Source: an uncultured Erythrobacter sp. (GTDB lineage: Bacteria; Pseudomonadota; Alphaproteobacteria; Sphingomonadales; Sphingomonadaceae). From it: 64,000 nucleotides of DNA. The notes beneath the pieces were generated by a model, which searched no databases, had not been told where the DNA came from, and saw only the letters and a list, made by a program, of their open reading frames with translations. This document shows positions 17,321 through 27,241 of the stretch, piece after piece; within the stretch, counting starts at the first letter, position 1, and each line of letters opens with the position of its first letter. A program made the position numbers and the translations under genes. The stretch spans positions 126,501 to 190,500 of the forward strand of contig CAJXJR010000002.1 of assembly GCA_913055155.1 (NCBI GenBank). The letters run 5' to 3'.

Positions 17321-20300
17321 ATGACCGGATCCTATCGCTTTGCCATCGATCGCGGCGGCACCTTCACCGATGTCGTGGCGCAAACGCCTGACGGGCAGCT
17401 GGTCACCACCAAGCTGCTGTCCAGCAATCCCGAGCAATATCCCGACGCGGCCAGCGAAGCGGTGCATCGCCTGATTGCAGAGCACGGTGAGGCCCCGATT
17501 GCCGAGCTGCGCATCGGCACCACCATCGCCACCAATGCCCTGCTGGAACGGCAGGGCGAGCGGGTGGCGCTGGCAATCACGCAGGGTCACGCCGACGCGC
17601 TGAAAATTGGCAACCAGGCGCGGCCCGATATCTTTGCCCGCCACATCGTGAAGCCCGAACGGCTGGAAAGCCGCACCATCGAGATCACCGAGCGCGTGGG
17701 CGCGGACGGCGAAGTGCTGGTGCCCCTGAACGAGCAGGCGGCACGGCGCGACCTGCAGGCCTTGCGCGATGACGGATACGAAGCCCTTGCCATCGTCCTG
17801 ATGCACGGCTGGCATTACCGGGATCACGAGCAGCGCCTGGCCGCGATCGCGCGCGAACTGGGGTTTACCCAGGTCAGCGCCAGCCACGAGGTGAGCCCGC
17901 TGATCAAGCTGGTGCCGCGCGGCGATACCAGCGTGGCCGATGCCTACCTTTCGCCGGTGATCCGCCAGTATGTGGACCAGCTTGCTGCGCGCCTGCCCGA
18001 TCATGGTTCGCTGCGCTTCATGCAGTCGAACGGCGGTCTCGCCGATGCCCACGCCTTTCGCGGCAAGGATGCCGTGCTGTCGGGGCCGGCAGGCGGCGTG
18101 GTCGGCATGGTCCGGACCGCGCAGACGCTGGGCTACGACAAGCTGATCGGCTTCGACATGGGCGGCACCAGCACCGACGTGTGCCACTATTCGGGCGAGT
18201 ACGAACGCACCGGCGATAGCGTGGTGGCGGGCATCCGCATCGCCGCCCCGATGATGCAGGTGCATACCGTGGCCGCAGGCGGCGGGTCGATCTGCCGTTT
18301 CGACGGACAGTCGCTGCGCGTGGGGCCGGAAAGCGCGGGCGCCGACCCTGGCCCTGCCTGCTATCGCAAGGGCGGCCCGCTGACGGTGACCGATTGCAAC
18401 CTGGTGCTTGGCCGGATCGACCCGGCACAGTTCCCGCACGTGTTCGGCCCGGATGGCGACCAGCCGCTCGACCCGGAGGCCTCGCACGCAAGGATCGAGG
18501 CCATCGCTGCGGAGTTGCCCGAGCCGATGAGCATGGAGGAGCTCGCCGAGGGCTTCCTCACCCTGGCGGTGGACGAGATGGCCAATGCCATCCGCACCAT
18601 CTCCACCGCGCGCGGGCACGACGTGACGACCCACGCGCTGGCCTGCTTCGGCGGTGCGGGCGGGCAGTTTGCCTGTCGCGTGGCCGACGAGCTGGGGATC
18701 GAGACCGTGCTGGTGCACCCGCTGGCGGGCATGCTTTCGGCGTACGGCATCGGCCTTGCCCCGGTGGTCTCCATACGCGAGGCAGGCGTGGTGCGCCCGC
18801 TGGCCGAGGATTTCACTTCGGCGCTAGCGGAGCTTGAGCAGGCGGTTACCGAAGACCTCACCGGGCAAGGCATCGCAGCCGACCGGATCGAGCTGATCCC
18901 GCGCCTGCGACTGCGCTTCGAAGGCAGCGATACGACGCTGGACCTGCCACTGGGCGACAATGCCGATGCACGCTTTCGCGAAGAGCACCGCCGCCGCTTC
19001 GGCTGGTCGGACGAGGAGGCACCGATCGTGCTGGAGGCGCTGAGCGTGGAAGGACGCGGCATGAGCGGCGGCCTTGCCAACCAGAGCGCGGTCAAGCAGC
19101 GCGGCTCTCTGACGCCGGGCGAGCATCTCGACGGTCCGGCGATGATCCCCGATCCCGGCTCCACCACCATTGTCGAGAAAGGCTGGCGCGCCACGCTGGC
19201 CGATGACGGTTCGCTGATCCTGCAACGCACCGCCCCGCGCGACCATGCGCCCGTGGCCGGGACACAGGTCGATCCCATCCGCCTTGCCGTGTTCAACAAC
19301 CTGTTCATGGCCATTGCCGAGGAAATGGGCGTGGTGCTGGAAAGCACGGCCAGTTCGGTGAACATCAAGGAACGGCTGGATTTCTCCTGCGCGCTGTTCG
19401 ACGGCAAGGGATCGCTGATTGCCAATGCCCCGCATATCCCGGTGCACCTTGGCTCCATGTCCGCTTCCATCCGGCGCGTGGTGGAGAACCGCAGCGGCAG
19501 CGAACGCGGCATCCGCCGCGGCGATGCCTATTGCCTCAACGATCCCTATGCCGGTGGCACGCACCTGCCCGACGTGACGGTGATCGTGCCGGTGTTCCTG
19601 ACCGATGACGGCGAGCAGCCCGATGCTTTCGTGGCCGCACGTGGGCACCATGCCGATATCGGCGGGATCGCACCGGGCTCGATGCCGCCCGATTCGACTT
19701 CCATCGAACAGGAAGGCGTACGCCTCGATGACGTGCTGCTGGTGGATGAAGGGCGCTTTTGCGAGCGGAGCCTGCGCGAACTGCTGGGTGCGGGCGACTA
19801 TCCCGCGCGCAATCCCGATCGCAACATTTCCGATCTCAAGGCCCAACTGGCCGCCTGCGCACGCGGGGCCGACCTGCTGGGCGATGCAGCCAAGGAGCAC
19901 TCGCGCGCGGTGTTGACCGCCTACATGGGCCATGCGCTGGATCATGGCGAAGCCGCCGTGCGCGCGCTGGTTGCCCGCCTCAGCGCGGGCAGCTTCACCT
20001 ACGAAATGGACAACGGCGCGCAGGTGTCGGTAGCAGTCACTATCGATGGCGAGGTGGCCCGCTTCGATTTCACCGGCACCAGCGCGCAGCTGCCGAACAA
20101 TTTCAACGCGCCCGCCGCCATCACCCGCGCTGCCGTGCTCTACTGCCTGCGCTGCCTGATCGACGACGACATCCCGCTGAACGACGGTTGCCTGCGCCCG
20201 GTGGAGATCGTGGTGCCCGAAGGCTGCATGCTGTCGCCGCAGCCGCCCGCCGCGGTGGTGGCGGGCAATGTCGAGACCAGCCAGGTGGTGACCGATGCGG

Positions 20301-20803
20301 TGTTCGCAGCGCTGGGCGCGCTCGCCCCCGCGCAAGGCACGATGAACAACTTCACCTTCGGCGATGCGACGCGGCAGTATTACGAGACGATCGCAGGCGG
20401 ATCGGGTGCGGGCGAGGGTTTCGACGGCACCGACGCGGTGCAGACCAACATGACCAATTCGCGCCTGACCGATCCCGAAGTGCTGGAGGTGCGCCTGCCC
20501 GTGCGGGTGGATCGTTTCGCCATTCGCACCGGCTCTGGCGGGGCCGGCAAGTGGCATGGCGGCGAAGGGGTGGAGCGGGCGATCACCTTCCGCGAACCCA
20601 TGCGCGCGCAGATCCTCGCCAATCGGCGCAAGGTGGCGCCGCGCGGGATTGCCGGGGGCGGCGATGCCTTGCCGGGCGAAACGCTGGTGCAGCGCGCCGA
20701 CGGCTCAACCCTCGACCTTGGCGCGACCGGCGCGGCCGACATGGCGCCGGGCGACAGCATGGTGATCCGCGCCCCCGGCGGCGGAGGCTATGGCAAGGCA
20801 TGA
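17321..20803 (+). CDS. 5-oxoprolinase / hydantoinase, fused A and B domains
   Basis: This is a 1160-residue protein with hydantoinase A and B units in one chain, like eukaryotic-type 5-oxoprolinases. The N-terminal ATP-binding strand [11 protein letters not shown] (10-20) and the second phosphate motif [16 protein letters not shown] (about 283-298) mark the A part. [19 protein letters not shown] lies near 345-363. The B part begins near residue 645 with [14 protein letters not shown], then [13 protein letters not shown] and [17 protein letters not shown]. Family chemistry is ATP-dependent opening of 5-oxoproline or a hydantoin ring. It overlaps the following DUF2891 gene (ATGA). The link to the receptor/LysR module suggests an imported cyclic amide or pyroglutamyl compound, which is inference. 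Confidence 0.92.
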   Translation: MTGSYRFAIDRGGTFTDVVAQTPDGQLVTTKLLSSNPEQYPDAASEAVHRLIAEHGEAPIAELRIGTTIATNALLERQGERVALAITQGHADALKIGNQARPDIFARHIVKPERLESRTIEITERVGADGEVLVPLNEQAARRDLQALRDDGYEALAIVLMHGWHYRDHEQRLAAIARELGFTQVSASHEVSPLIKLVPRGDTSVADAYLSPVIRQYVDQLAARLPDHGSLRFMQSNGGLADAHAFRGKDAVLSGPAGGVVGMVRTAQTLGYDKLIGFDMGGTSTDVCHYSGEYERTGDSVVAGIRIAAPMMQVHTVAAGGGSICRFDGQSLRVGPESAGADPGPACYRKGGPLTVTDCNLVLGRIDPAQFPHVFGPDGDQPLDPEASHARIEAIAAELPEPMSMEELAEGFLTLAVDEMANAIRTISTARGHDVTTHALACFGGAGGQFACRVADELGIETVLVHPLAGMLSAYGIGLAPVVSIREAGVVRPLAEDFTSALAELEQAVTEDLTGQGIAADRIELIPRLRLRFEGSDTTLDLPLGDNADARFREEHRRRFGWSDEEAPIVLEALSVEGRGMSGGLANQSAVKQRGSLTPGEHLDGPAMIPDPGSTTIVEKGWRATLADDGSLILQRTAPRDHAPVAGTQVDPIRLAVFNNLFMAIAEEMGVVLESTASSVNIKERLDFSCALFDGKGSLIANAPHIPVHLGSMSASIRRVVENRSGSERGIRRGDAYCLNDPYAGGTHLPDVTVIVPVFLTDDGEQPDAFVAARGHHADIGGIAPGSMPPDSTSIEQEGVRLDDVLLVDEGRFCERSLRELLGAGDYPARNPDRNISDLKAQLAACARGADLLGDAAKEHSRAVLTAYMGHALDHGEAAVRALVARLSAGSFTYEMDNGAQVSVAVTIDGEVARFDFTGTSAQLPNNFNAPAAITRAAVLYCLRCLIDDDIPLNDGCLRPVEIVVPEGCMLSPQPPAAVVAGNVETSQVVTDAVFAALGALAPAQGTMNNFTFGDATRQYYETIAGGSGAGEGFDGTDAVQTNMTNSRLTDPEVLEVRLPVRVDRFAIRTGSGGAGKWHGGEGVERAITFREPMRAQILANRRKVAPRGIAGGGDALPGETLVQRADGSTLDLGATGAADMAPGDSMVIRAPGGGGYGKA

Positions 20804-21786
20804 TGCAATTGGATGAGATCCTCGCCCGCCGTTTCGCCCGCACCGCGCTGGGGCACGTGGGGCAGGAATATCCCAACAAGCTGGACCACGTGCTGGCCGG
20901 GCCGGGGGATGCGCAGACCCCGCGCGACCTGCATCCGGTCTTCTACGGCAGCTTCGACTGGCATAGCTGCGTGCACAGCTGGTGGACCCTGCTGACCTTG
21001 CACCGCCTGTTTCCGGACATGCCCGAAGCCGCGCAGATCGACGCGCTGGCGCAGCAGACCTTCACCGCAGACAAGCTCGCCGCCGAACTGGCCTATGCGC
21101 AGCGCCCTGAATCGCGCGGGTTCGAGCGCCCCTATGGCTGGGCCTGGCTGCTGTACCTGCACCTTGAGGCTTCGCGACACGCGGATCGCGAGTGGTCCGC
21201 ACGGCTGGAACCGCTGGCGCGCCATTTCGCGGACGGCTTTCGCGATTACCTGGGCAAGCTCACCTACCCGATCACCACGGGCACCCATTTCAACAGTGCC
21301 TTCGCCCTGACGCTGGCGCTGGGATGGGCCGGGGCGTTCGACCCGGAGCTGCGCGAGACGGGCAATGCCTATGCCCGTGGAAAGTTCGGCCAGCTAACCG
21401 AATATCGCGGCTGGGAGCCGGGCGGCGACGAATTCCTCTCGCCCGTGCTCAGCGTGGCGCTCTTGATGACCAAGGTCTTGCCCGAGGACGAATTTGCCGA
21501 CTGGTTCGACCGCGTTCTGCCCGAAGGTGGTTGGCTGGAGACCTCCTGCCAGCCCGTCAGTGTCTCCGACCCCACCGACGGCAAGATGGCGCACCTCGAC
21601 GGGCTCAACTTCAGCCGCGCATGGGCGCTGCGCAGCATTGCCTCGCGCCTTAGTCCCGAACCGCACGCAAAGGGCCTGCGCAAACTGGCAGACGACCACT
21701 TCGCCGCCTCGCTGCACGCTGTCGACGGCGACTACATGGGCTCGCACTGGCTGGCGAGCTTCGCCCTGCTGGCGCTGCTGCCATAG
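20800..21786 (+). CDS. DUF2891 domain protein
   Basis: This is a 328-residue protein of the DUF2891 family, with no signal peptide. It is rich in Trp, Tyr and His, with HPVFYGSFDWHSCVHSWW near 43-60, PYGWAWLLYLHLE, and NSAFALTLALGWA, and resembles an alpha/alpha-barrel fold. Function is unknown. The first of two ATG codons (20800) overlaps the oxoprolinase stop as ATGA. The tight coupling points to a shared pathway; a hydrolase or epimerase acting on the same substrate is possible but unproven. Confidence 0.85.
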   Translation: MMQLDEILARRFARTALGHVGQEYPNKLDHVLAGPGDAQTPRDLHPVFYGSFDWHSCVHSWWTLLTLHRLFPDMPEAAQIDALAQQTFTADKLAAELAYAQRPESRGFERPYGWAWLLYLHLEASRHADREWSARLEPLARHFADGFRDYLGKLTYPITTGTHFNSAFALTLALGWAGAFDPELRETGNAYARGKFGQLTEYRGWEPGGDEFLSPVLSVALLMTKVLPEDEFADWFDRVLPEGGWLETSCQPVSVSDPTDGKMAHLDGLNFSRAWALRSIASRLSPEPHAKGLRKLADDHFAASLHAVDGDYMGSHWLASFALLALLP

Positions 21787-21809
21787 GCCTTGCGCCAGCC
21801 CCTGCGGCG

Positions 21810-22685
21810 CTACAGCAGCAAGCTGCGGATGCGGCTTTCCAGGTCTTTCGCCGTTTCGCGGTGCATCTGCCGGTTGGTGACAAGCTGGAGGAACAGTGGG
21901 CTTAGCGGCAGGTCAAGCTGAGCCAGCCGTCCGGCATCGACTTCGGCCTGGACATGCTTTTTCAGGAACACGGTCACACCATGGCCGGAGAGTACTTTCT
22001 TAAGGACCGCCGCCGGATGCCATGACGTGTGCTCGATGCGCTCTTCGGAAACATCGGCACAGCGCAGTTGCTGGGCGATCCAGTCCCGCAGCTCCCCGCT
22101 CCCCGGCAGCAATATCCGCGCCTCGTCGAAGGGATCGGTGCCGGGTCCGAGCGATTGCAGCCAGTCGGCACCGGCATATAGCGCGCACTCGTCCACCGCC
22201 AGCAGCGTGGTCTCGATATCCTTGTCCGTGGCAATGGCGGTCAACCGCAGGAAGGCAGCCGCCGCCGGGTCCGATCCCACGGTCTCGACGATCGGCATTT
22301 CACTGCCCACCGGTTCGAAAAGGACTTCGGTATCGCCGCACAGCTTGCCGAACTCGAGCAAACGCTCCTCGATCGTGGTGTAGAGAAAGTGCCGCATGTA
22401 GAGCTTGATGGAGCGCGGCGCGGCGATGCCGGCCTTGAGTGACAGGAGGCGTTCGCGGCGCGCATGCAGCTCGCGAATCTCCTGCTCCAGCGCCTTGCCG
22501 TGTTCGGACAGCGCGATGCGCGATCCGCGGCTGCGCTCGAACAGTCGCTGGCCCAGTGCCTGTTCCAGCGAGTGGATATGCTTGCTGACGCTTGGCTGGC
22601 TGATACCCAGCCGATCTGCCGCGCCGCGCATCGATTGACAGTCGATGGTGGCAAGGAAAGCTTCGAACTGGCGATCGGTCGGCAT
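21810..22685 (-). CDS. LysR-family transcriptional regulator (module B)
   Basis: This is a 291-residue LysR protein. The helix-turn-helix at about 1-62 has FEAFLATIDCQSMRGAADRL, GISQPSVSKHIHSLEQALG and RLFERSRG; the effector-binding domain follows. It is divergent from the TonB-dependent receptor that starts module B, with about 120 bases between, so it is the likely controller of that gene set. A predicted promoter (TTCACA and TATTAC on the minus strand) would start transcription at the A of its ATG, so the mRNA may be leaderless. Confidence 0.9.
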   Translation of the reverse strand: MPTDRQFEAFLATIDCQSMRGAADRLGISQPSVSKHIHSLEQALGQRLFERSRGSRIALSEHGKALEQEIRELHARRERLLSLKAGIAAPRSIKLYMRHFLYTTIEERLLEFGKLCGDTEVLFEPVGSEMPIVETVGSDPAAAAFLRLTAIATDKDIETTLLAVDECALYAGADWLQSLGPGTDPFDEARILLPGSGELRDWIAQQLRCADVSEERIEHTSWHPAAVLKKVLSGHGVTVFLKKHVQAEVDAGRLAQLDLPLSPLFLQLVTNRQMHRETAKDLESRIRSLLL

Positions 22686-22719
22686 GGGTAAGTAATAGCC
22701 TATCAGTTATCACTGTGAA
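22685..22719 (-). promoter_or_regulatory. Putative promoter of LysR module B, possible leaderless start
   Basis: On the minus strand, TTCACA (22719-22714) and TATTAC (22697-22692) are 16 bases apart. Seven bases beyond the -10 box is position 22685, the A of the LysR start codon. An imperfect dyad, TAATAGCCTATCAGTTA, overlaps the -10 box and could be its own operator. Both are weak motif calls. Confidence 0.4.
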
Positions 22720-22806
22720 AGCCTTCCGGGTGATTGCTTTCGCACATTTCCCACGCGATTCTGGCAACAAATGAATAGGCGGCGCGACCGCCAAGGGAGG
22801 GGAATG

Positions 22807-25299
22807 ATGAGAAAACTACACCACACTACAGCTGTCTGTGCGATCGCCGCCGCGATGCTGGCGCAACCCGCGCTGGCGCAGGACGATAGCGATGCGGAAG
22901 AACCGACGCGCAACGTCATCATCGTGACCGCGCAGTTCCGCGAGCAGGCGCTGCAGGATACGCCGCTGGCGATCACCGCGGTCAACGCCGCCGAGATCGA
23001 GGCAAAGAGCCAGACCAACCTGGTGCAGGTTGCCGACGCAGCACCCAACGTCAGCATCCGCCCGCAGGGTACGGCGTTCGGCCCGTCGGTCTCGGCCTCC
23101 ATCCGCGGCATCGGCCAGAACGACTTCAACCCGGCGTTCGAACCCGGCGTTGGCATCTATATCGACGACATCTACTACCCGCAGCTGACCGGCGCGATCT
23201 TCGACGTGCTCGACCTCGACCGCGTGGAAATCCTGCGTGGCCCGCAAGGCACGCTCTCGGGTCGTAACTCGCTGGGCGGCGCGATCCGCATGTATTCGCG
23301 CAAGCCAAACGGGGATTCCTCGGGCTTTGCCGAAATCACCTATGGCTCGCGCGACCGGATCGACCTGCGCGCGGCAGCCGATTTTGCGCTGACCGACAAC
23401 CTCTACGCCCGCATCTCCGGCGTTTCCAAGCAGCAGGACGGCTATGTCGACCAGGTCGATTTCGGCTGCCGCTTCCCGGCTGGCGCGGGCGACACCTTCG
23501 TCGACAACAATGGCGATACGCTGGAAGTGAACCCGCTGCCGGGCATTCCCGCGCGCCAGGTAACGGGCGACGACTGCGTCGTCGATCGCCTTGGCGGTGT
23601 CGGCTACCAGGCCGCCCGCGCGATCCTGCTGTGGGAACCCAGCGATCGCTTCGAATTCCAGCTGATCGGCGACTATATCCGCGACGAGCACACGGTTACC
23701 GGCGAAGTGCTGCAGGCCACTGCCCGCAACGCCAATCCGAACGTCTCGCCCGCACCGGGCATCGTCTATGACGACCGCTTTATCTGCGGGCCCTACTGCA
23801 ACTTCCAGACCGACCGGAACGATGCCGGGTCGTTCATTCCGATCATTCCGTCCGATCCCTTCAACGCCGGCGGCACGCCACTGGCCGTCACCGAGGGAAC
23901 GAACCGCAGCAAGTACGAAAGCTGGGGCATTTCGGGCCAGGCGACCTTCGATATCTCGGATCGCCTGCAGCTGACCTCGATCACCGGCTATCGCGAATTC
24001 GATACCTTCTTCTTCAACGATGCCGACCTGTCGCCCGCATTCGTGGGTACTGGCGAGAATTACCTGTCGAACTGGAACTTCAGCCAGGAACTGCGCCTGA
24101 ACGCCGAACTCTCCGACATGCTGTTCCTGACTGTCGGCGGCTATTATTTCGAACAGAGCTCGGTCTACGATTCGGCGCAGGACCTGCGCTACGTGCCGGT
24201 CTATCCGCTGCAGTTCCGCCAGCCGGACACTGTGGACGCCGATGCCCGGGCGGTGTTCGCCAACCTGGCGATCGAGCCGACCGAGAACCTGACCATCAAC
24301 GCCGGCCTGCGTTACACCGAGGAAACGAAGGACCAGGAATATTTCCGCCTGAACTTCGACGGCACGATCAACGCCTTCCTCGATCCGCTTGGTGCTGCCA
24401 ACGGGGCGGGATCGCCCGGCGCGCTGACCGGCAACGTGGCGAGCTATGAAGGCGACCAGCTCGATTATCGCATCGCGGTAGACTATCGCTTTTCGGACGC
24501 CTTCCTCGCCTATGCCTCGATCTCGACCGGCTTCAAGGGCGGCGGTTCCAACCCGCGTCCGTTCAACGCCCAGCAGCTGCTGGCCTTCGGCCCGGAAACG
24601 CTGACGGCCTATGAAATCGGCTTCAAGAGCGACCTGTTCGACAACCGCGTGCGGTTCAACGTGTCGGCGTTCTACAACGACTTCACCGATATTCAGCTGG
24701 GCGTCAGCATCTGCCCGACGGAAGACCCGGCTCTCTCCACGCCCAGCGCCTGTCGCCTGAACGGCGGCGATGCCGAGGTGAAGGGGCTTGAAGCGGAACT
24801 GTCGGCCGAGCCGATCGACGATTTCCTGATCGATGCCTCGCTCAGCTACATCGACTTCGCCTATGTCGGTGACAGCCTGAACCCGGCGGCGGCAGCCCCG
24901 CCCTTCGGCACCAACAATGGTGGCGTCTCGCCCGACGATCCGGGCTTCGTGCCGGAATGGAAGTTCAACATCGGCGCGCAATACCGCATCGACCTGGGCG
25001 AGGCCGGGTCGCTGACGCCGCGCCTCGACTACCAGTACCAGGCCGAACAGTTCACCGGTGCGGTGGTGCTGGAAGGCGTTCGCGAGCGCCAGTTCCTGCC
25101 GGAGATCAACCAGCTGAACGGTCGCCTGACCTGGCAGAACGAGAACGAGGACCTGCAGATCGCGCTCGAGGTGACCAATATCACCGACGAGTACTACTAC
25201 CTCACGGCATTCGACCTGAGGGCCGCAGGCGCGGGATTCCGCAAGGTCGTACCTTCGCGGCCGCGTGAATGGGCAGTAACGGTCAGGAAGCGTTTCTGA
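22807..25299 (+). CDS. TonB-dependent outer-membrane receptor (DUF3604-linked)
   Basis: This is a receptor of about 830 residues. The second of two adjacent ATG codons (22807) is preferred because GGGAGG lies six bases upstream. The signal peptide ends QPALAQ, followed by an acidic spacer and a TonB-box-like NVIIVTAQ. The plug (about 40-160) contains QDTPLAITAVNA, SIRGIGQNDFNPAFEPGVG and VEILRGPQGTLSGRNS, as in iron-complex-type receptors of sphingomonads that carry many substrates. The barrel ends EWAVTVRKRF, with the usual terminal aromatic Phe. It is divergent from LysR module B and followed by a strong hairpin and the DUF3604 genes. The substrate is unknown. Confidence 0.93.
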   Translation: MRKLHHTTAVCAIAAAMLAQPALAQDDSDAEEPTRNVIIVTAQFREQALQDTPLAITAVNAAEIEAKSQTNLVQVADAAPNVSIRPQGTAFGPSVSASIRGIGQNDFNPAFEPGVGIYIDDIYYPQLTGAIFDVLDLDRVEILRGPQGTLSGRNSLGGAIRMYSRKPNGDSSGFAEITYGSRDRIDLRAAADFALTDNLYARISGVSKQQDGYVDQVDFGCRFPAGAGDTFVDNNGDTLEVNPLPGIPARQVTGDDCVVDRLGGVGYQAARAILLWEPSDRFEFQLIGDYIRDEHTVTGEVLQATARNANPNVSPAPGIVYDDRFICGPYCNFQTDRNDAGSFIPIIPSDPFNAGGTPLAVTEGTNRSKYESWGISGQATFDISDRLQLTSITGYREFDTFFFNDADLSPAFVGTGENYLSNWNFSQELRLNAELSDMLFLTVGGYYFEQSSVYDSAQDLRYVPVYPLQFRQPDTVDADARAVFANLAIEPTENLTINAGLRYTEETKDQEYFRLNFDGTINAFLDPLGAANGAGSPGALTGNVASYEGDQLDYRIAVDYRFSDAFLAYASISTGFKGGGSNPRPFNAQQLLAFGPETLTAYEIGFKSDLFDNRVRFNVSAFYNDFTDIQLGVSICPTEDPALSTPSACRLNGGDAEVKGLEAELSAEPIDDFLIDASLSYIDFAYVGDSLNPAAAAPPFGTNNGGVSPDDPGFVPEWKFNIGAQYRIDLGEAGSLTPRLDYQYQAEQFTGAVVLEGVRERQFLPEINQLNGRLTWQNENEDLQIALEVTNITDEYYYLTAFDLRAAGAGFRKVVPSRPREWAVTVRKRF

Positions 25300-25312
25300 C
25301 CTGACCGTCGCG

Positions 25313-25365
25313 CTTCGGTGCGGCCCCGCTACTCCCTAGCGGGGCCGCACCGAAAGCCCTTTTCC
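25313..25365 (+). terminator. 18-bp hairpin after the receptor gene (terminator or attenuator)
   Basis: A perfect 17-bp inverted repeat (25314-25330 and 25338-25354), extended by one A-T pair to 18 bp with a five-base loop, lies 14 bases after the receptor stop. It is followed by AGCCCTTTTCC. The downstream T-run is short and interrupted. It may therefore stop most transcripts, or stabilise the receptor message, while letting some read through into the DUF3604 genes that start 33 bases later. Confidence 0.75.
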
Positions 25366-25387
25366 CTGACCAGCGGGGCAGCCAAGA

Positions 25388-27241
25388 ATGACCATTTCCA
25401 GCAATCCCGGGCGCGCAGGCCTGTGTTCCATCGCCGCCCTGGCGCTGCTGGCGTCGTGCACCCAGCCGGTTGGTGATAGTGCCGAGGCCGCGCCGGTCAC
25501 GCCGCAGGCCAGCGCCTATGTCCCTGCCGCAGGCGACAGACAGGTCTATTTCGGCGACCTGCACCTGCACACCAGCTTCTCGCTCGATGCCGCCGCCGCC
25601 AAGACCGAGACCACGCCCGAGGATGCCTATCGCTTCGCCCGCGGGGAGCCGGTCAGCTACCTGGGCCGCACCCACCGACGCCACGTGCCGCTGGATTTCC
25701 TCGCCGTAACCGACCACGCCGAATTCCTCGGCAACGTGCGCCGGGCCATGAACGGCGAGATCACCCTGCCGGGCGACCAGCAGGAATGGCAGCGGCTCTA
25801 TTCGCACCAGGGCGGCGCGACCATGTTCGAGCTGTTCGGCTATGCCGCCAGCGGCCTGTTCGGCGAATCGCGGCCCGGCCTGAACGATCCCGCGCTCAGT
25901 CGCGATACCTGGCTGCAGACCATCGCCGCGGCAGAGCGCTATAACGAGCCCGGTCGCTTCACCACTTTCGTCGCCTTCGAATACTCGCCCACCTTCCGCG
26001 CCAATTCCGCGCACCTGCACCGCAACGTGATCTTTCGCGGGCCGGACTATCCGGCCATGCCGTTCTCGGCGCTCGATTCGATGGATCACCGCGACCTGTG
26101 GGCCTATGCCGAAAACCACCGCGCGCGCGGGGTGGAATCGCTGATGATCCCGCACAATGCCAACCTCTCGGTCGGCGGGGCATTCCCCTTCACCGATCCT
26201 TCCAGCGAACCGATGAGCGCGGACTATGCCGCACGCCGCGCGCGCAACGAACCGCTGGTGGAGATCACCCAGATCAAGGGCACCAGCGAGACCCGGCCCG
26301 AATTGTCGCCGCAAGACGAGTTCGCCGATTTCGAGCTGATCGGGTCCGAAGGCGACATGGATGGCAACTACGTGCGTCCCGGCCTGCAGCGCGGCATGCA
26401 GATTGCCGAGATGCTGGGCGTCAACCCGTTCGAGCAGGGCTTTGTCGGCGCGACCGATTACCACTCGGGCATTTCGGCGACGGAAGAAGACAACTATCCC
26501 GGCGGGCTGGGCATGTCGGACGACCAGCGCAATGCCGCGGCCATCCTGACCGAGCTTTCCCCGGTGATCGGCAGCCCGCTGGCGAACCTGTCCGCCTCGG
26601 GCCTCACCGGCGTATGGGCCGAAAGCAATACCCGCGAGGCGATCTTCGCTGCCTTCCAGCGGCGCGAGACTTTCGCCACTTCCGGGCCGCGCATCCGGGT
26701 GCGGCTGTTCGCCGGCTGGGGCGAGGCCGATGGCCTTGCCGAAGGCGGCGACTGGGCCGAGCGCGCCTATCGCTGGGGCGTACCGATGGGCGGCACGCTG
26801 GCCCCGCGCCGGGCGGACGCAGGCGGGCCAAGCTTCGTGGTGCAAGCCGCGCGCGATCCGCGTTCGGGCAATCTCGACCGCGTGCAGATCGTCAAGCTGT
26901 GGCGCGAGGACGGGCGGTCGTTCGAACGGATATACGACGTCGCCTGGTCGCCCGGCCGTCGTCGCATGCCCGACGGGCGGCTGGAGCCGGTCGGCAACAC
27001 GGTGGACGCATCGCGCGCCACCTATACCAACACCATTGGCGCGGCAGAGCTGGTGGGCACCTGGCAGGACCCGGACTTCGATCCCGGCCAGCAGGCCATC
27101 TATTATGCCCGCGTCATCGAAATCCCCACGCCGCGCTGGGCGACATACTTGTCGGTCGCAGCGGGCGTGCCGCTGTCGGAAGGAACCCCCGCATGGCTGC
27201 AGGAACGCGCCTGGACCTCGCCCGTCTACTACAGGCCCTGA
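25388..27241 (+). CDS. DUF3604 lipoprotein, first paralogue
   Basis: This is a 617-residue exported protein with lipobox LASC (Cys24) and a short spacer. The DUF3604 domain, related to PHP-type metallohydrolases, fills the rest. Candidate metal ligands are GDLHLHTSFS (His59, His61), VTDHAEFLG, HNANLS and ATDYHSG. A signature EITQIKGTSETRPELS lies near 297-312. The C-terminal half contains SGLTGVWAES, TFATSGPRIRVRLFAGW and RDPRSGNLDRVQIVKLW. The whole family lacks an assigned substrate. Placement in the cell envelope next to a receptor suggests it processes imported or bound material. It overlaps the second paralogue by about 49 bases. Confidence 0.9.
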   Translation: MTISSNPGRAGLCSIAALALLASCTQPVGDSAEAAPVTPQASAYVPAAGDRQVYFGDLHLHTSFSLDAAAAKTETTPEDAYRFARGEPVSYLGRTHRRHVPLDFLAVTDHAEFLGNVRRAMNGEITLPGDQQEWQRLYSHQGGATMFELFGYAASGLFGESRPGLNDPALSRDTWLQTIAAAERYNEPGRFTTFVAFEYSPTFRANSAHLHRNVIFRGPDYPAMPFSALDSMDHRDLWAYAENHRARGVESLMIPHNANLSVGGAFPFTDPSSEPMSADYAARRARNEPLVEITQIKGTSETRPELSPQDEFADFELIGSEGDMDGNYVRPGLQRGMQIAEMLGVNPFEQGFVGATDYHSGISATEEDNYPGGLGMSDDQRNAAAILTELSPVIGSPLANLSASGLTGVWAESNTREAIFAAFQRRETFATSGPRIRVRLFAGWGEADGLAEGGDWAERAYRWGVPMGGTLAPRRADAGGPSFVVQAARDPRSGNLDRVQIVKLWREDGRSFERIYDVAWSPGRRRMPDGRLEPVGNTVDASRATYTNTIGAAELVGTWQDPDFDPGQQAIYYARVIEIPTPRWATYLSVAAGVPLSEGTPAWLQERAWTSPVYYRP

